In this document: piece after piece, positions 18,311 through 26,005 of the stretch | How the letters are laid out: every line of letters begins with the position of its first letter | How positions within the stretch are numbered: position 1 is the stretch's first letter | The notes under the pieces: model-generated | What the model was told of the DNA's origin: nothing | Databases searched by the model: none | What the model saw: only the letters and a program-made list of their open reading frames with translations | Translations under genes and position numbers: made by a program | Source of the DNA: Candidatus Kapaibacterium sp. | GTDB lineage: Bacteria > Bacteroidota > Ignavibacteria > Kapaibacteriales > UBA2268 | Assembly: GCA_023957315.1 (NCBI GenBank) | Contig: JAMLHE010000004.1 | Location: 124,001 to 188,000, forward strand | Length of the DNA: 64,000 bases | Direction of reading: 5' to 3'

Positions 18311-19908
18311 TCTTGATTGTTTAAGTTGGTCTTTTTAAATTGCGATAGTATGTCAACTCCTGTTGCATTTTCAATCATTTCGCTCAGGTTTACCACAGCG
18401 CCCGGAATTTGATTGACAACTCGTGACATAGGTGTCGAATCGGAATTGCCCGAGTCAATAATGCTGATTTTGTCTATCTTAACGTCTTTGACTGTGCTAA
18501 CTAATTGGCTGATGATATCAGGCAGCATATTGAGCATGAAAATTTTGTCGCCCTGCTCTTTTGCTGATAAATAAGCCGCAATTTTTTGGTTGATTACATG
18601 TATAGTTGCGTCGCCGTCAGCCAAAATGCTGGATGCCTTACCTTTTGCTTCCAATTCCATTGCTTCCATTTTAGCTTTTGCGGGTTCAATTACATCTGCC
18701 ATTAGCCTCTTTTGCTGGAGTACAATTCGTTCTTCTTCGAGTTCTTGCTCAAATTTCACTTTAGCCTTGTGCCCTGCGACAACAGCTTCTTGTTCTTTTA
18801 CAACGGCAGTTTTTTCGAGTTCGGCTTTTTTGATACGATACTGATTATTTTCGATTTCGATTTGTTGGTCAGCTTGAGCACGAGAAATCTTGACATTCTG
18901 GTCGGTGCTGATTTGAGCTTGTTCTATATTAAGTTTGGCAGTAGCTCTTGCTTTTTCTGAGCGTTCGCGAGAAAGTGCTTCGGCTTCTTCCGAGGCAGCT
19001 TTTTTGTTTGCTTCGGCAATGTAAATGTTTTGTGCAGTTAGAATCTGTGCTTGTTCAATCTCCAATTTTGCTTTAGTTTTTGCAATTTCGGCTCTCTCGC
19101 CACTTTGGGCTTGAGCTTCGAACGTTACAGCATCTTTCATGGCTTGTGCAATTGCAATGTTTTGTTGGGATTCTATTTGAGCCTTTTCGATGTTTTGTTT
19201 GGCTATTGCTTTTGCTTTTTCGGAACGTTCTAATGAAGTTGCTTCGGCTTCGCTGGATTCTGCCATTTGTTCAGCTTCGATTTTCTTGGCACGTGCAATC
19301 ACCTCGGCGGTTTTACCACGACCGATTGAATTCAAATAATCATTATCATCGGAAATATTTGTGATTTTTAAAGTATCAAGTTGAAGTCCAAGTTTTTGAA
19401 GGTCAATTTCGGCTTCGTCCATCAAACTTTCTGCAAATTTCAATCTATCTTCGTTTACTTCTTCAGGAGTGAGTGAAGCCAATATTCCACGCAAATTACC
19501 TTCGAGAGTGTCTTTGGCAATTGCATGAATTTCGCGGTCGCTGCGAGTCAAAAATCTTTCGACAGCATTGCCGAATGCAGGTTCCGAAGAAGCGATTTTA
19601 ATATTTGCAATTGCTTCTACACGCAAGGGAATACCGCCTTTGGAGTAGGCATTGCTAACTTGAAGTTCAATAGGAATTGTTTCGAGCGACATGCGAGTTG
19701 CTTTTTCGAGCAATGGAATTTTGAAAGTTCTTCCGCCACGAATCGCCCGATAGCCAACAGTTTCGCCTGTTTCGATTTTACGTTTCCTGCCCGAAAGTAT
19801 AATTACTTCGTTCGGATGAGCAATTAACAGCATTCTGCTTATCATAAAAAGTATTGTGACTATGGAAACTGCCCCAATCGCAACTAAAGTTAAAATTAAT
19901 TCAAGCAT
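18307..19908 (-). CDS. Flotillin family protein (SPFH domain, FloT/YqiK-like)
   Basis: The 533-residue protein has one N-terminal membrane span (residues 1-25), an SPFH/band-7 domain (about 30-195, with EVIILSGRKRK and the DTLKI segment) and a long heptad-rich coiled coil (about 200-410) with repeated EAEA/ERAEIAK/QNI units. This is flotillin architecture. Flotillins form large oligomers that organise membrane microdomains and protein complexes. The gene directly follows an OB-fold membrane protein of the NfeD/YuaF type, the classic partner in the yuaF-floT arrangement. The C-terminus overlaps msrA on the opposite strand by 4 nt. Confidence 0.9.
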   Translation of the reverse strand: MLELILTLVAIGAVSIVTILFMISRMLLIAHPNEVIILSGRKRKIETGETVGYRAIRGGRTFKIPLLEKATRMSLETIPIELQVSNAYSKGGIPLRVEAIANIKIASSEPAFGNAVERFLTRSDREIHAIAKDTLEGNLRGILASLTPEEVNEDRLKFAESLMDEAEIDLQKLGLQLDTLKITNISDDNDYLNSIGRGKTAEVIARAKKIEAEQMAESSEAEATSLERSEKAKAIAKQNIEKAQIESQQNIAIAQAMKDAVTFEAQAQSGERAEIAKTKAKLEIEQAQILTAQNIYIAEANKKAASEEAEALSRERSEKARATAKLNIEQAQISTDQNVKISRAQADQQIEIENNQYRIKKAELEKTAVVKEQEAVVAGHKAKVKFEQELEEERIVLQQKRLMADVIEPAKAKMEAMELEAKGKASSILADGDATIHVINQKIAAYLSAKEQGDKIFMLNMLPDIISQLVSTVKDVKIDKISIIDSGNSDSTPMSRVVNQIPGAVVNLSEMIENATGVDILSQFKKTNLNNQD

Positions 19909-19926
19909 TATTTATCCTTAAAATAT

Positions 19927-20508
19927 TTATAAATCTGATTTTGTAATTATCGCATCATTGCCGGAGAAATCAATCACAAGGATTGTCTCGCCTATTTTCA
20001 ATTCATCATCGTCTGAGGTTTCGGAAACGAGTGCCGTCAGCTCTATCGTTCCCGATGAAGTATTTATCAAGACTTTACCACGTTTATTTTTTGTAGCTGG
20101 CAATACTACTTTGCCTACCCTACCGCTAAGGCTTCTGATAGAGATTGATTGACCGGAATCCGAATTTTTGATATATTTCATAAAGGCATACCCAAATCCG
20201 GCAGAAAACACGCCCATCGTCATTGACGACAGAAAAGTGACAATAGAGTTGGTGTCGAGCCAATGCAAGACAGAGCCGGTCAATCCGAAAAATGTCAGGA
20301 AGAAGATGATATTTCTGATACTGAAAAACTGAGCGGCTTCAGCCATCAAGCCGTGCGAAGGAATATCACCATGTCCCAAGTCTCCTGTGTCATGGCTCAG
20401 GTCTGTATCGTGAGTGACATCCGGTGAATCGCTGTCTGAATCGGAAAACATGGAGAATCCGAGAAATATTCCGCCAAATATCAGTGCTGCTAAGTATAAT
20501 GCAAGCAT
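19927..20508 (-). CDS. NfeD/YuaF-type membrane protein with C-terminal OB fold
   Basis: The 193-residue protein begins with a membrane span (MLALYLAALIFGGIFLGF), has a Asp/His/Ser-rich loop, two more hydrophobic segments (about 64-85 and 93-115) and a C-terminal soluble beta domain (about 125-193: GRVGKVVLP ... GKVLINTSSGTIELTA ... ETILVIDFSG). That is the layout of YqiJ/YuaF and NfeD1b partners of flotillins, in which the OB-fold domain may bind the flotillin or other partners. It is 18 nt upstream of the flotillin gene on the same strand, supporting a common operon. Confidence 0.8.
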   Translation of the reverse strand: MLALYLAALIFGGIFLGFSMFSDSDSDSPDVTHDTDLSHDTGDLGHGDIPSHGLMAEAAQFFSIRNIIFFLTFFGLTGSVLHWLDTNSIVTFLSSMTMGVFSAGFGYAFMKYIKNSDSGQSISIRSLSGRVGKVVLPATKNKRGKVLINTSSGTIELTALVSETSDDDELKIGETILVIDFSGNDAIITKSDL

Positions 20509-20562
20509 AAGTATTTAACCGATTGTTTTTTTATAATCAACTAATTTAAGAAAAAATTTGAT

Positions 20563-20853
20563 TTATCCGACATAGCATGCTATAAATTCTTTTATTTTGG
20601 CAAGAGGACTAATGTCATCGCCTTCGGGCAAGATTATCATGAAATGGTCGTCGCCTTCGTTGCCCTTTAGCGTATATTTCCCCCGAACAATTACTTTAAA
20701 TACAGGTTTGTTCATATCAGTGATGTAAACAAGTTTGCCCAATTTAGCTAAGTAATCTATAAAATTCTTGTTGATTGTATCATTCAAATAAGCTGAATGA
20801 ACGTTACGACCTTCCAAGCACCCTTCCTCATATTCAAAATAGATAACTTTCAT
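20563..20853 (-). CDS. Small unknown protein coupled to a cysteine-desulfurase-like gene
   Basis: The 96-residue cytosolic-looking protein (MKVIYFEYEEGCLEGRNVHS...) has no signal or membrane segment and no family I recognise. The start overlaps the stop of the PLP-enzyme gene by 4 nt (ATGA-type), a sign of translational coupling and a shared function. It has a cysteine near residue 12 and another near the C-terminus (EFIACYVG), so acceptance of sulfur from the adjacent desulfurase-like enzyme is possible, but this is inference. The alternative is an unrelated regulatory partner. Confidence 0.65.
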   Translation of the reverse strand: MKVIYFEYEEGCLEGRNVHSAYLNDTINKNFIDYLAKLGKLVYITDMNKPVFKVIVRGKYTLKGNEGDDHFMIILPEGDDISPLAKIKEFIACYVG

Positions 20854-22001
20854 ATCAAATTTTCTTCATTATCTGCAATCTTTTTGATAGCATTGATTGT
20901 GTAATCAACTTCTTCATCGGTAGTGAAAAAAGATGGGCTAATTCTGACTGCTCCGAGAGGGTCAGTCCCGATATATTTTCGAATGACCGGCGAACACATC
21001 AATCCCGACCGAGCAACAATATCGTAATTTGTCTCAAGCCAGTAATGCACTTCTTCAGGGGGTAATTTGCCTATATTAAAGCTCAAAAGTGTGTCGCTGT
21101 TGTTAATGCTCGAATAATACAGTTTGATACCGCGATAATCTACAAGCGACTCAGCGAATTTTTTGATGATAGATACTTTTCTTGAGTGAATTTTGTCGAT
21201 ACCTGTAGCTATTATCCACGCGATTCCGGCATTGAGTGAGATAATTCCGGGAATGTTCAGCGTACCGGATTCGTATTTATATGGCAACTCTTGTGGCTGG
21301 CTCAAGGAATCGCTCTTGAATCCTGTGCCGCCAAATTTGAGTGGTTCGGGATTTTGGTCTTTCCTTATGAACAATCCGCCGCACCCTTGCAAACCATACA
21401 ATGATTTATGTCCTGTAAATGCAAAATAGTGGCAGTTCAATTTCTGCAAGTCAATTGGGATTACACCTGCTGTTTGCGAACCGTCTATAACTAATATGCA
21501 ATCATGCCGCTCGGCAATTTCCGAGATAGCTTGAATATCAGTCATCGCTCCGGTGATATTGGAGCAATGATTGATGGCAATCATCTTTGTGTCTGTTTTG
21601 ATAGCTTTTTCGATATCATTTGTCGAAACATTGCCAAACTCATCGCAAGCGACAATAGTCAATTCAATTCCATAATCTTTCTTAAGTTTTTCTAAAGGTC
21701 TATATACCGAATTATGCTCGATAGCCGTTGTTACTATGTGGCATTTTTCTTTGATTGAGCCGAGAATCGCCAAATTGAGCGCTTCGGTGCTTCCTGAAGT
21801 AAATACAAGATTGTGGGATTGCGACCCGTTAAAGAAATCGGAAATCAAAGTCCTTGTAGTGCTTACAATCGAGCCTTTACCTTTGTCTATACCGCTTCTT
21901 CCGTAATTACCGGGCAATACGTTCAAATGTTCAATTAGCGACTCAGTCACCTCGGGAGGCTTCGGAAAACTCGTCGAACCGTTATTTAAATAAATTTTCA
22001 T
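20850..22001 (-). CDS. Class V PLP-dependent aminotransferase, cysteine desulfurase-like
   Basis: The 383-residue enzyme begins IYLNNGSTSFPKPPEV and has the SGSTEALNLAI phosphate-binding region, a HNSV histidine, the VIDGSQTAG aspartate and the PLP lysine in FTGHKSLYG. Near the end lies ARSGLMCSP, in which the cysteine matches the sulfur-carrying residue of the desulfurase family TIGR01977 (EF2568-like). The family forms cysteine-derived persulfide, although many members have no proven substrate. The adjoining 96-residue gene overlaps it by 4 nt. There is no isc/suf scaffold gene next to it, so a housekeeping iron-sulfur role is not supported by context. Confidence 0.85.
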   Translation of the reverse strand: MKIYLNNGSTSFPKPPEVTESLIEHLNVLPGNYGRSGIDKGKGSIVSTTRTLISDFFNGSQSHNLVFTSGSTEALNLAILGSIKEKCHIVTTAIEHNSVYRPLEKLKKDYGIELTIVACDEFGNVSTNDIEKAIKTDTKMIAINHCSNITGAMTDIQAISEIAERHDCILVIDGSQTAGVIPIDLQKLNCHYFAFTGHKSLYGLQGCGGLFIRKDQNPEPLKFGGTGFKSDSLSQPQELPYKYESGTLNIPGIISLNAGIAWIIATGIDKIHSRKVSIIKKFAESLVDYRGIKLYYSSINNSDTLLSFNIGKLPPEEVHYWLETNYDIVARSGLMCSPVIRKYIGTDPLGAVRISPSFFTTDEEVDYTINAIKKIADNEENLI

Positions 22002-22112
22002 TTGAGTCTTTGTTAATTTTATACCAAAATACGATATTTTATTGGACTTGATTTGTATATTTTTATTATTTTGGCACGGTAATTACAGCTAATACGTTAA
22101 AACAATTTATAT

Positions 22113-23117
22113 ATGGAAAATTCTAAAACAGATAGGCAATTATATTACAAATTAACTAACCATAACCTTGGTCAGTATTTGATTTTTATGCTCATTTTCT
22201 CAGTTATACTTTTCTTTGCTTTCCATGGAATTTTACAGGTCATGGAGGAAACGGTTATTGAGAAATATCTCGAAGGAAAAGTGTATAATACCGGGCAACT
22301 TGTTAGTATGCAAAAAGAGAGCCGCAGCGCAGAAAAAGCTACGTCGTATTATTCTTCTTGGGCAATTGATATTTATATCGGTACAAGTCAAGAATCACGA
22401 TATTGGCTAAATCCGACTTTGTCTCTAATCTTGCCCATTTCATTATTGTCAGTATGGCTCACATTGATTATCTCCTCATTTATGCCAATTAGTTTAGGAC
22501 TTATCCGGCATAAAATCGAGCGAGAAATAATTCATGTGCTTGATAACATTCATTATAAAATTCACGGATTTTATTCAACTGACGAAAACCGTGAATTGAT
22601 GAACGAAATAAAAACTGCAGATACTCGTGCTGCGCATGATTTTGCCGAACGTTGGAATTTGCTTCACGAAGATATTTCATCGCTTCAAAAAGTATTGTTT
22701 TGGTTGCATGGCAGCGTTAGCTACAAAATATTCCACCCATGGAGCGGACTCAAATTCTATCTCAGATTTTATTTTACCGAAAAATATAGCAACATAATTT
22801 TGGGCTTGGTTTATATTGGCGCTGCGGTGTTGATTATAATAATAGGTATGAGAGGCTTGAAGTTTATTCCTTCCACTCAACCATCGCTTGTGTTTTTCGC
22901 ACTTGGGCTGGAATTTTCGGTTTTGCTTACATATGCTTTTTCGGTAATGTACAGCCGGAATGAAAACGAGTCGGAACAAGACAAGAACAAGGAAAATCAG
23001 TATGCCGGAAATTATATTTTATCGGACGAATTTGGCAATTCGAAAGAAGTTGAAAATTTGCTCCGAGCTTTTATTAGGTCGCCAAAACCCGAAAGAATTT
23101 CTGAAAAAAGAGAATAG
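22113..23117 (+). CDS. Unknown polytopic membrane protein
   Basis: The 334-residue product has four predicted membrane spans, near residues 22-44, 103-127, 226-247 and 256-278, with a soluble stretch of about 95 residues between the second and third and a charged C-terminus rich in Glu, Lys and Asn. I recognise no family. It is transcribed away from the desulfurase-like gene, across 111 nt of intergenic DNA, and ends 9 nt before bshB1, so the two are likely in one operon. A link to thiol metabolism is conceivable from position only. Confidence 0.7.
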   Translation: MENSKTDRQLYYKLTNHNLGQYLIFMLIFSVILFFAFHGILQVMEETVIEKYLEGKVYNTGQLVSMQKESRSAEKATSYYSSWAIDIYIGTSQESRYWLNPTLSLILPISLLSVWLTLIISSFMPISLGLIRHKIEREIIHVLDNIHYKIHGFYSTDENRELMNEIKTADTRAAHDFAERWNLLHEDISSLQKVLFWLHGSVSYKIFHPWSGLKFYLRFYFTEKYSNIILGLVYIGAAVLIIIIGMRGLKFIPSTQPSLVFFALGLEFSVLLTYAFSVMYSRNENESEQDKNKENQYAGNYILSDEFGNSKEVENLLRAFIRSPKPERISEKRE

Positions 23118-23126
23118 GCAATATAG

Positions 23127-23873
23127 ATGACTGACCAATTTCCGGGTGAATTTGATTGCATGGTCATCGGGGCACATCCTGACGATGCAGAGCTATGCTG
23201 TGGAGGTACAATTGCCAAGCTGACATCGGAAGGCAAAAAAGTAGTTCTTGTGGATTGCACCAAAGGCGAAATGGGCACTCGCGGCAGTGATGAATTGCGT
23301 CTTCGCGAGGCTGAAGTAGCCGCTAAAATTCTTGGAGTCCACGAAAGAATCAATCTCGGATTCCGAGATGGATTCATAAAAATTGATGAAGAGCATCTAT
23401 ACCCAATGGTTCAAACTATTCGGAAGTATCGACCGAAAATCATTCTCATTCATCCTTGGTTCGAAAGACACCCCGACCACGAAAATATGCACAGATTATT
23501 CCGTGATGCGATGTTCAAATGCGGTTTACGCAAATTTGCCACTGAAAATGACGGTAAAGCACAAGAAATTTTCCGTACTCGCCGAATATTTTGCTATCAA
23601 CAAGCTTATCAATTGCCACGGTTACCTGACTTTTTTGTGGACATTACCGACGTACATGAGATTAAAATGCAGGCTATCAAAGCGTTTTCATCTCAGGTTT
23701 TTGTTCCCGGTCAATACGAAAACGAACCACGAACGCGTTTGTCAAGTCCCGAATTTATGGAAGAATTAATCGCTCGTGCTCGCTATTTCGGCGGATTGTG
23801 CGGTGTGAAATATGCAGAATCTTTTTTGTCCGTAGAGCCGATTCTACTCGGGAGCATGTCACGCTTTTTGTGA
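23127..23873 (+). CDS. bshB1: Bacillithiol biosynthesis deacetylase BshB1 (PIG-L family)
   Basis: The 248-residue protein has the PIG-L zinc motif AHPDDAELCCGG, with a second pair of metal/active residues in HPWFERHPDHENMH, and the sequence KGEMGTRGSDELRLREAE, which is typical of the BshB1 branch in Bacteroidota and Firmicutes. BshB1 removes acetyl from N-acetylglucosaminyl-malate in bacillithiol synthesis. The presence of this gene suggests that bacillithiol is the main low-molecular-weight thiol; bshA and bshC are not in the window. It follows the unknown membrane protein by 9 nt. Confidence 0.9.
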   Translation: MTDQFPGEFDCMVIGAHPDDAELCCGGTIAKLTSEGKKVVLVDCTKGEMGTRGSDELRLREAEVAAKILGVHERINLGFRDGFIKIDEEHLYPMVQTIRKYRPKIILIHPWFERHPDHENMHRLFRDAMFKCGLRKFATENDGKAQEIFRTRRIFCYQQAYQLPRLPDFFVDITDVHEIKMQAIKAFSSQVFVPGQYENEPRTRLSSPEFMEELIARARYFGGLCGVKYAESFLSVEPILLGSMSRFL

Positions 23874-23903
23874 GAAGGGAGGGGGAGAATGTTTTAGAAA
23901 ATC

Positions 23904-25043
23904 TTAATCATTGAACAAGTTAATATAAGGCTCGTAGATAAAAATACGGTTTCGGTGATTACCTGAAAATTCTTTGAGTAATTGTTTTTGTTCAAATAAA
24001 TTGATTAAATCACCTGCAGCTTTTGGACTTAGTCCACATATTTCTTGTACATCTTTAACATCCACTAAAGGTTGTTTCAGCAAGTTGTTGTGAAGTATCA
24101 AGCCAGTTTTGATTCTCTTTCCAAATTCATTCTGAATCATATGTTCGGACTCGATTTTTAGTTCAATAATATTGCTGAGGGTTTCAACTGCTTGCTTGGC
24201 TGTTAGAGCTATTCCTACTAAAAAGTATTTTATCCATTGTAGTATGTCATTATGTGTTCGTACTCTTGTAAGATTGTCATAATAAAGATTTTTATCTTTT
24301 TCAAAGTAACTTGATAGATAAAGCAGTGGTTTTGCTAACACTTTTTTTTCTATTAAAAAAAGCGTGATGAGCAATCTCCCTATTCTACCGTTTCCATCTA
24401 AAAAGGGGTGTATTGTTTCAAATTGATAATGGATAATTGCAGCTTTAATAAGCATCGGGATTGAAAAGTTTTCGTTGTGAATAAAGTTTTCTAAATCACT
24501 CATAAGTTCGCTTAGGTGGTCGGCGTGAGGTGGAATAAAAACTGCATCTGATAGTGATTTACCTCCAATCCAATTTTGACTACGTCTGTATTCACCCGGT
24601 GTTTTCTTTTCTCCCCTCACACCTTGCATTAAAACATGATGTGTTTTCAGAATCAGCCTTGAAGAGATAGGTAATTCATTTAATTCCTTGATGGCTTCGT
24701 TCATTGCTTGTGTATAGTTTTGAACTTCCTGCCAATCATCTTTACGTTCAGGATTGACATTTTCCTTTTGCAAAAAAGCTTCATCAAAATGTGTTTGTGT
24801 GCCTTCTATCTTGCTTGAGACTACAGCTTCTTTTGTGATATGCATGTGAATAAATAAGTCAATATTGGGAACTAACTTTGCATAAGAATTGAGCTGTCCT
24901 AACTGATAGGAGGCATTTTCTATCAATTTATTAATTTGAACATCGCTCCAAAACCATTCAGTATTTATAAAGTTAGGTACAAAATATTTATAGTCTATAC
25001 TTTGTCTTATCTCGCCCGCTTTATATTTCTCTATTTGTATCAT
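23904..25043 (-). CDS. Fic family protein (class II, N-terminal inhibitory helix, C-terminal winged helix)
   Basis: The central Fic domain holds the catalytic motif HPFLDGNGRIGR (residues 212-223), needed for AMP or other nucleotide transfer onto target hydroxyls. An inhibitory motif of the form S-x-x-x-E-G lies upstream (S76 to G81, in SSKIEG), so this is a class II Fic in which the glutamate blocks ATP gamma-phosphate until relieved. The last 85 residues look like a winged helix-turn-helix (VKDVQEICGLSPKAAGDLINLFEQ), which could bind DNA. The gene is preceded by a striking array of inverted half-sites (25059-25131), so autoregulation is plausible. Target proteins are unknown. Confidence 0.9.
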   Translation of the reverse strand: MIQIEKYKAGEIRQSIDYKYFVPNFINTEWFWSDVQINKLIENASYQLGQLNSYAKLVPNIDLFIHMHITKEAVVSSKIEGTQTHFDEAFLQKENVNPERKDDWQEVQNYTQAMNEAIKELNELPISSRLILKTHHVLMQGVRGEKKTPGEYRRSQNWIGGKSLSDAVFIPPHADHLSELMSDLENFIHNENFSIPMLIKAAIIHYQFETIHPFLDGNGRIGRLLITLFLIEKKVLAKPLLYLSSYFEKDKNLYYDNLTRVRTHNDILQWIKYFLVGIALTAKQAVETLSNIIELKIESEHMIQNEFGKRIKTGLILHNNLLKQPLVDVKDVQEICGLSPKAAGDLINLFEQKQLLKEFSGNHRNRIFIYEPYINLFND

Positions 25044-25058
25044 TTCATTTTTCCTTCT

Positions 25059-25131
25059 AAAGTAAAATAGCGAGTTCCTTATTTTACTTTAACACTGTTA
25101 AAGTAAAATAGCGAGTTCCTTATTTTACTTT
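25059..25131 (-). promoter_or_regulatory. Four-half-site palindromic operator upstream of fic
   Basis: The half-site AAAGTAAAATA occurs four times in alternating orientation (25059, 25080 inverted, 25100, 25121 inverted). Starts are 21, 20 and 21 nt apart, close to two helical turns. Each outer pair encloses the same 10-nt loop GCGAGTTCCT. The middle pair forms a perfect 31-bp palindrome centred on 25095. The array sits 16-88 nt upstream of the fic start codon. It may bind the winged helix of Fic itself or another repressor; this is inference. Confidence 0.75.
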
Positions 25132-25256
25132 CGACTATGTTATTTATAGAATTCATATAACAATTTGCTCACTTATCTCAAATTTTCATAAAATGGTTTA
25201 TAAAACTAAGTAAAAATCAGCATTTTGCAAAATTTATTTTTGTTAATAGTTATACT

Positions 25257-25293
25257 TAAAAAAAATAGCTACCCTTTTGGAGGCAGCTATTTT
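25257..25293 (-). terminator. Terminator of the lipoprotein gene
   Basis: On the minus strand AAAATAGCTGCC pairs with a GG-TAGCTATTTT arm and runs into eight T residues, 23 nt after the stop at 25316. It is a standard intrinsic terminator. Confidence 0.85.
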
Positions 25294-25315
25294 GTAAACT
25301 TATATCAAAATGCGA

Positions 25316-25951
25316 TTACATGCTTTCGACTCTGACGCTATTCAAAAATGTTTTGAAAGTGTCAATTTCTTTGCTCAAAACTGATTTTGGTCCGAAAACT
25401 TTGAAGTAATACGGTCCTTCCGATGAGGGAACGATTGCAGCAAGAACCATGTAATCAGCAGTCGGGACAAATTCCTGTGCCATCGGGAAAGGCTTGAGAT
25501 TATAAGTGCCTTCCAAAATCACGAAATCGGTTTTGCCGTCATTCATTTTGATAACGGACGAATTATCAAGTTTGTTGAACTCATTTTTCCAACGTTCGAT
25601 ATTATCAGCAGCCAAATCTTGTTCGCCAAAAAAGAACCCTGTAACTTTGAGCGAATTATCCGCTTTCAAGGCATATTGCACTACTCTCATCGATGACGAT
25701 GGAGCTTCGCGTATCCACGTACTTGGAGACGTGAAGGTTAAATTCGACAATTTCAATGTAGGGTCTTCGGGGTCGAAATCCGGGTCGCCGGAAGCTAATT
25801 GGTCGAGCATCATTGTATGGTCAGGCATTACGCCGAGATGCGGGTCAACATTGGACATATCTGCATGTGGGTCTGTTTCTGCTTCTTGCTCCTTTTCACC
25901 ACATGATATGATTAAAGCGATACTTGCAAATAAAATCAGTAAATTTTTCAT
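25316..25951 (-). CDS. Lipoprotein of unknown function
   Basis: The start is the ATG at 25951, with a GAGGA ribosome site 7 nt before it; an earlier in-frame start lacks one. The protein of 211 residues begins with a short signal and a lipobox IISC (MKNLLILFASIALIISCG), then an Asp/His/Met-rich linker (DPHADMSNVDPHLG, DHTMMLDQL) that could bind metal. A folded region of about 150 residues follows, with a WIREAPSSSMRV segment and a late FGPKSVLSKE segment. I do not recognise the family. It is 54 nt downstream of the tricorn-like protease and shares its strand, so periplasmic co-function is possible. Confidence 0.75.
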   Translation of the reverse strand: MKNLLILFASIALIISCGEKEQEAETDPHADMSNVDPHLGVMPDHTMMLDQLASGDPDFDPEDPTLKLSNLTFTSPSTWIREAPSSSMRVVQYALKADNSLKVTGFFFGEQDLAADNIERWKNEFNKLDNSSVIKMNDGKTDFVILEGTYNLKPFPMAQEFVPTADYMVLAAIVPSSEGPYYFKVFGPKSVLSKEIDTFKTFLNSVRVESM

Positions 25952-26005
25952 ATTTATCCTCAAAAATATATTACTCAAAAAGACTATTAACGTTTTTACA
26001 ATTTA

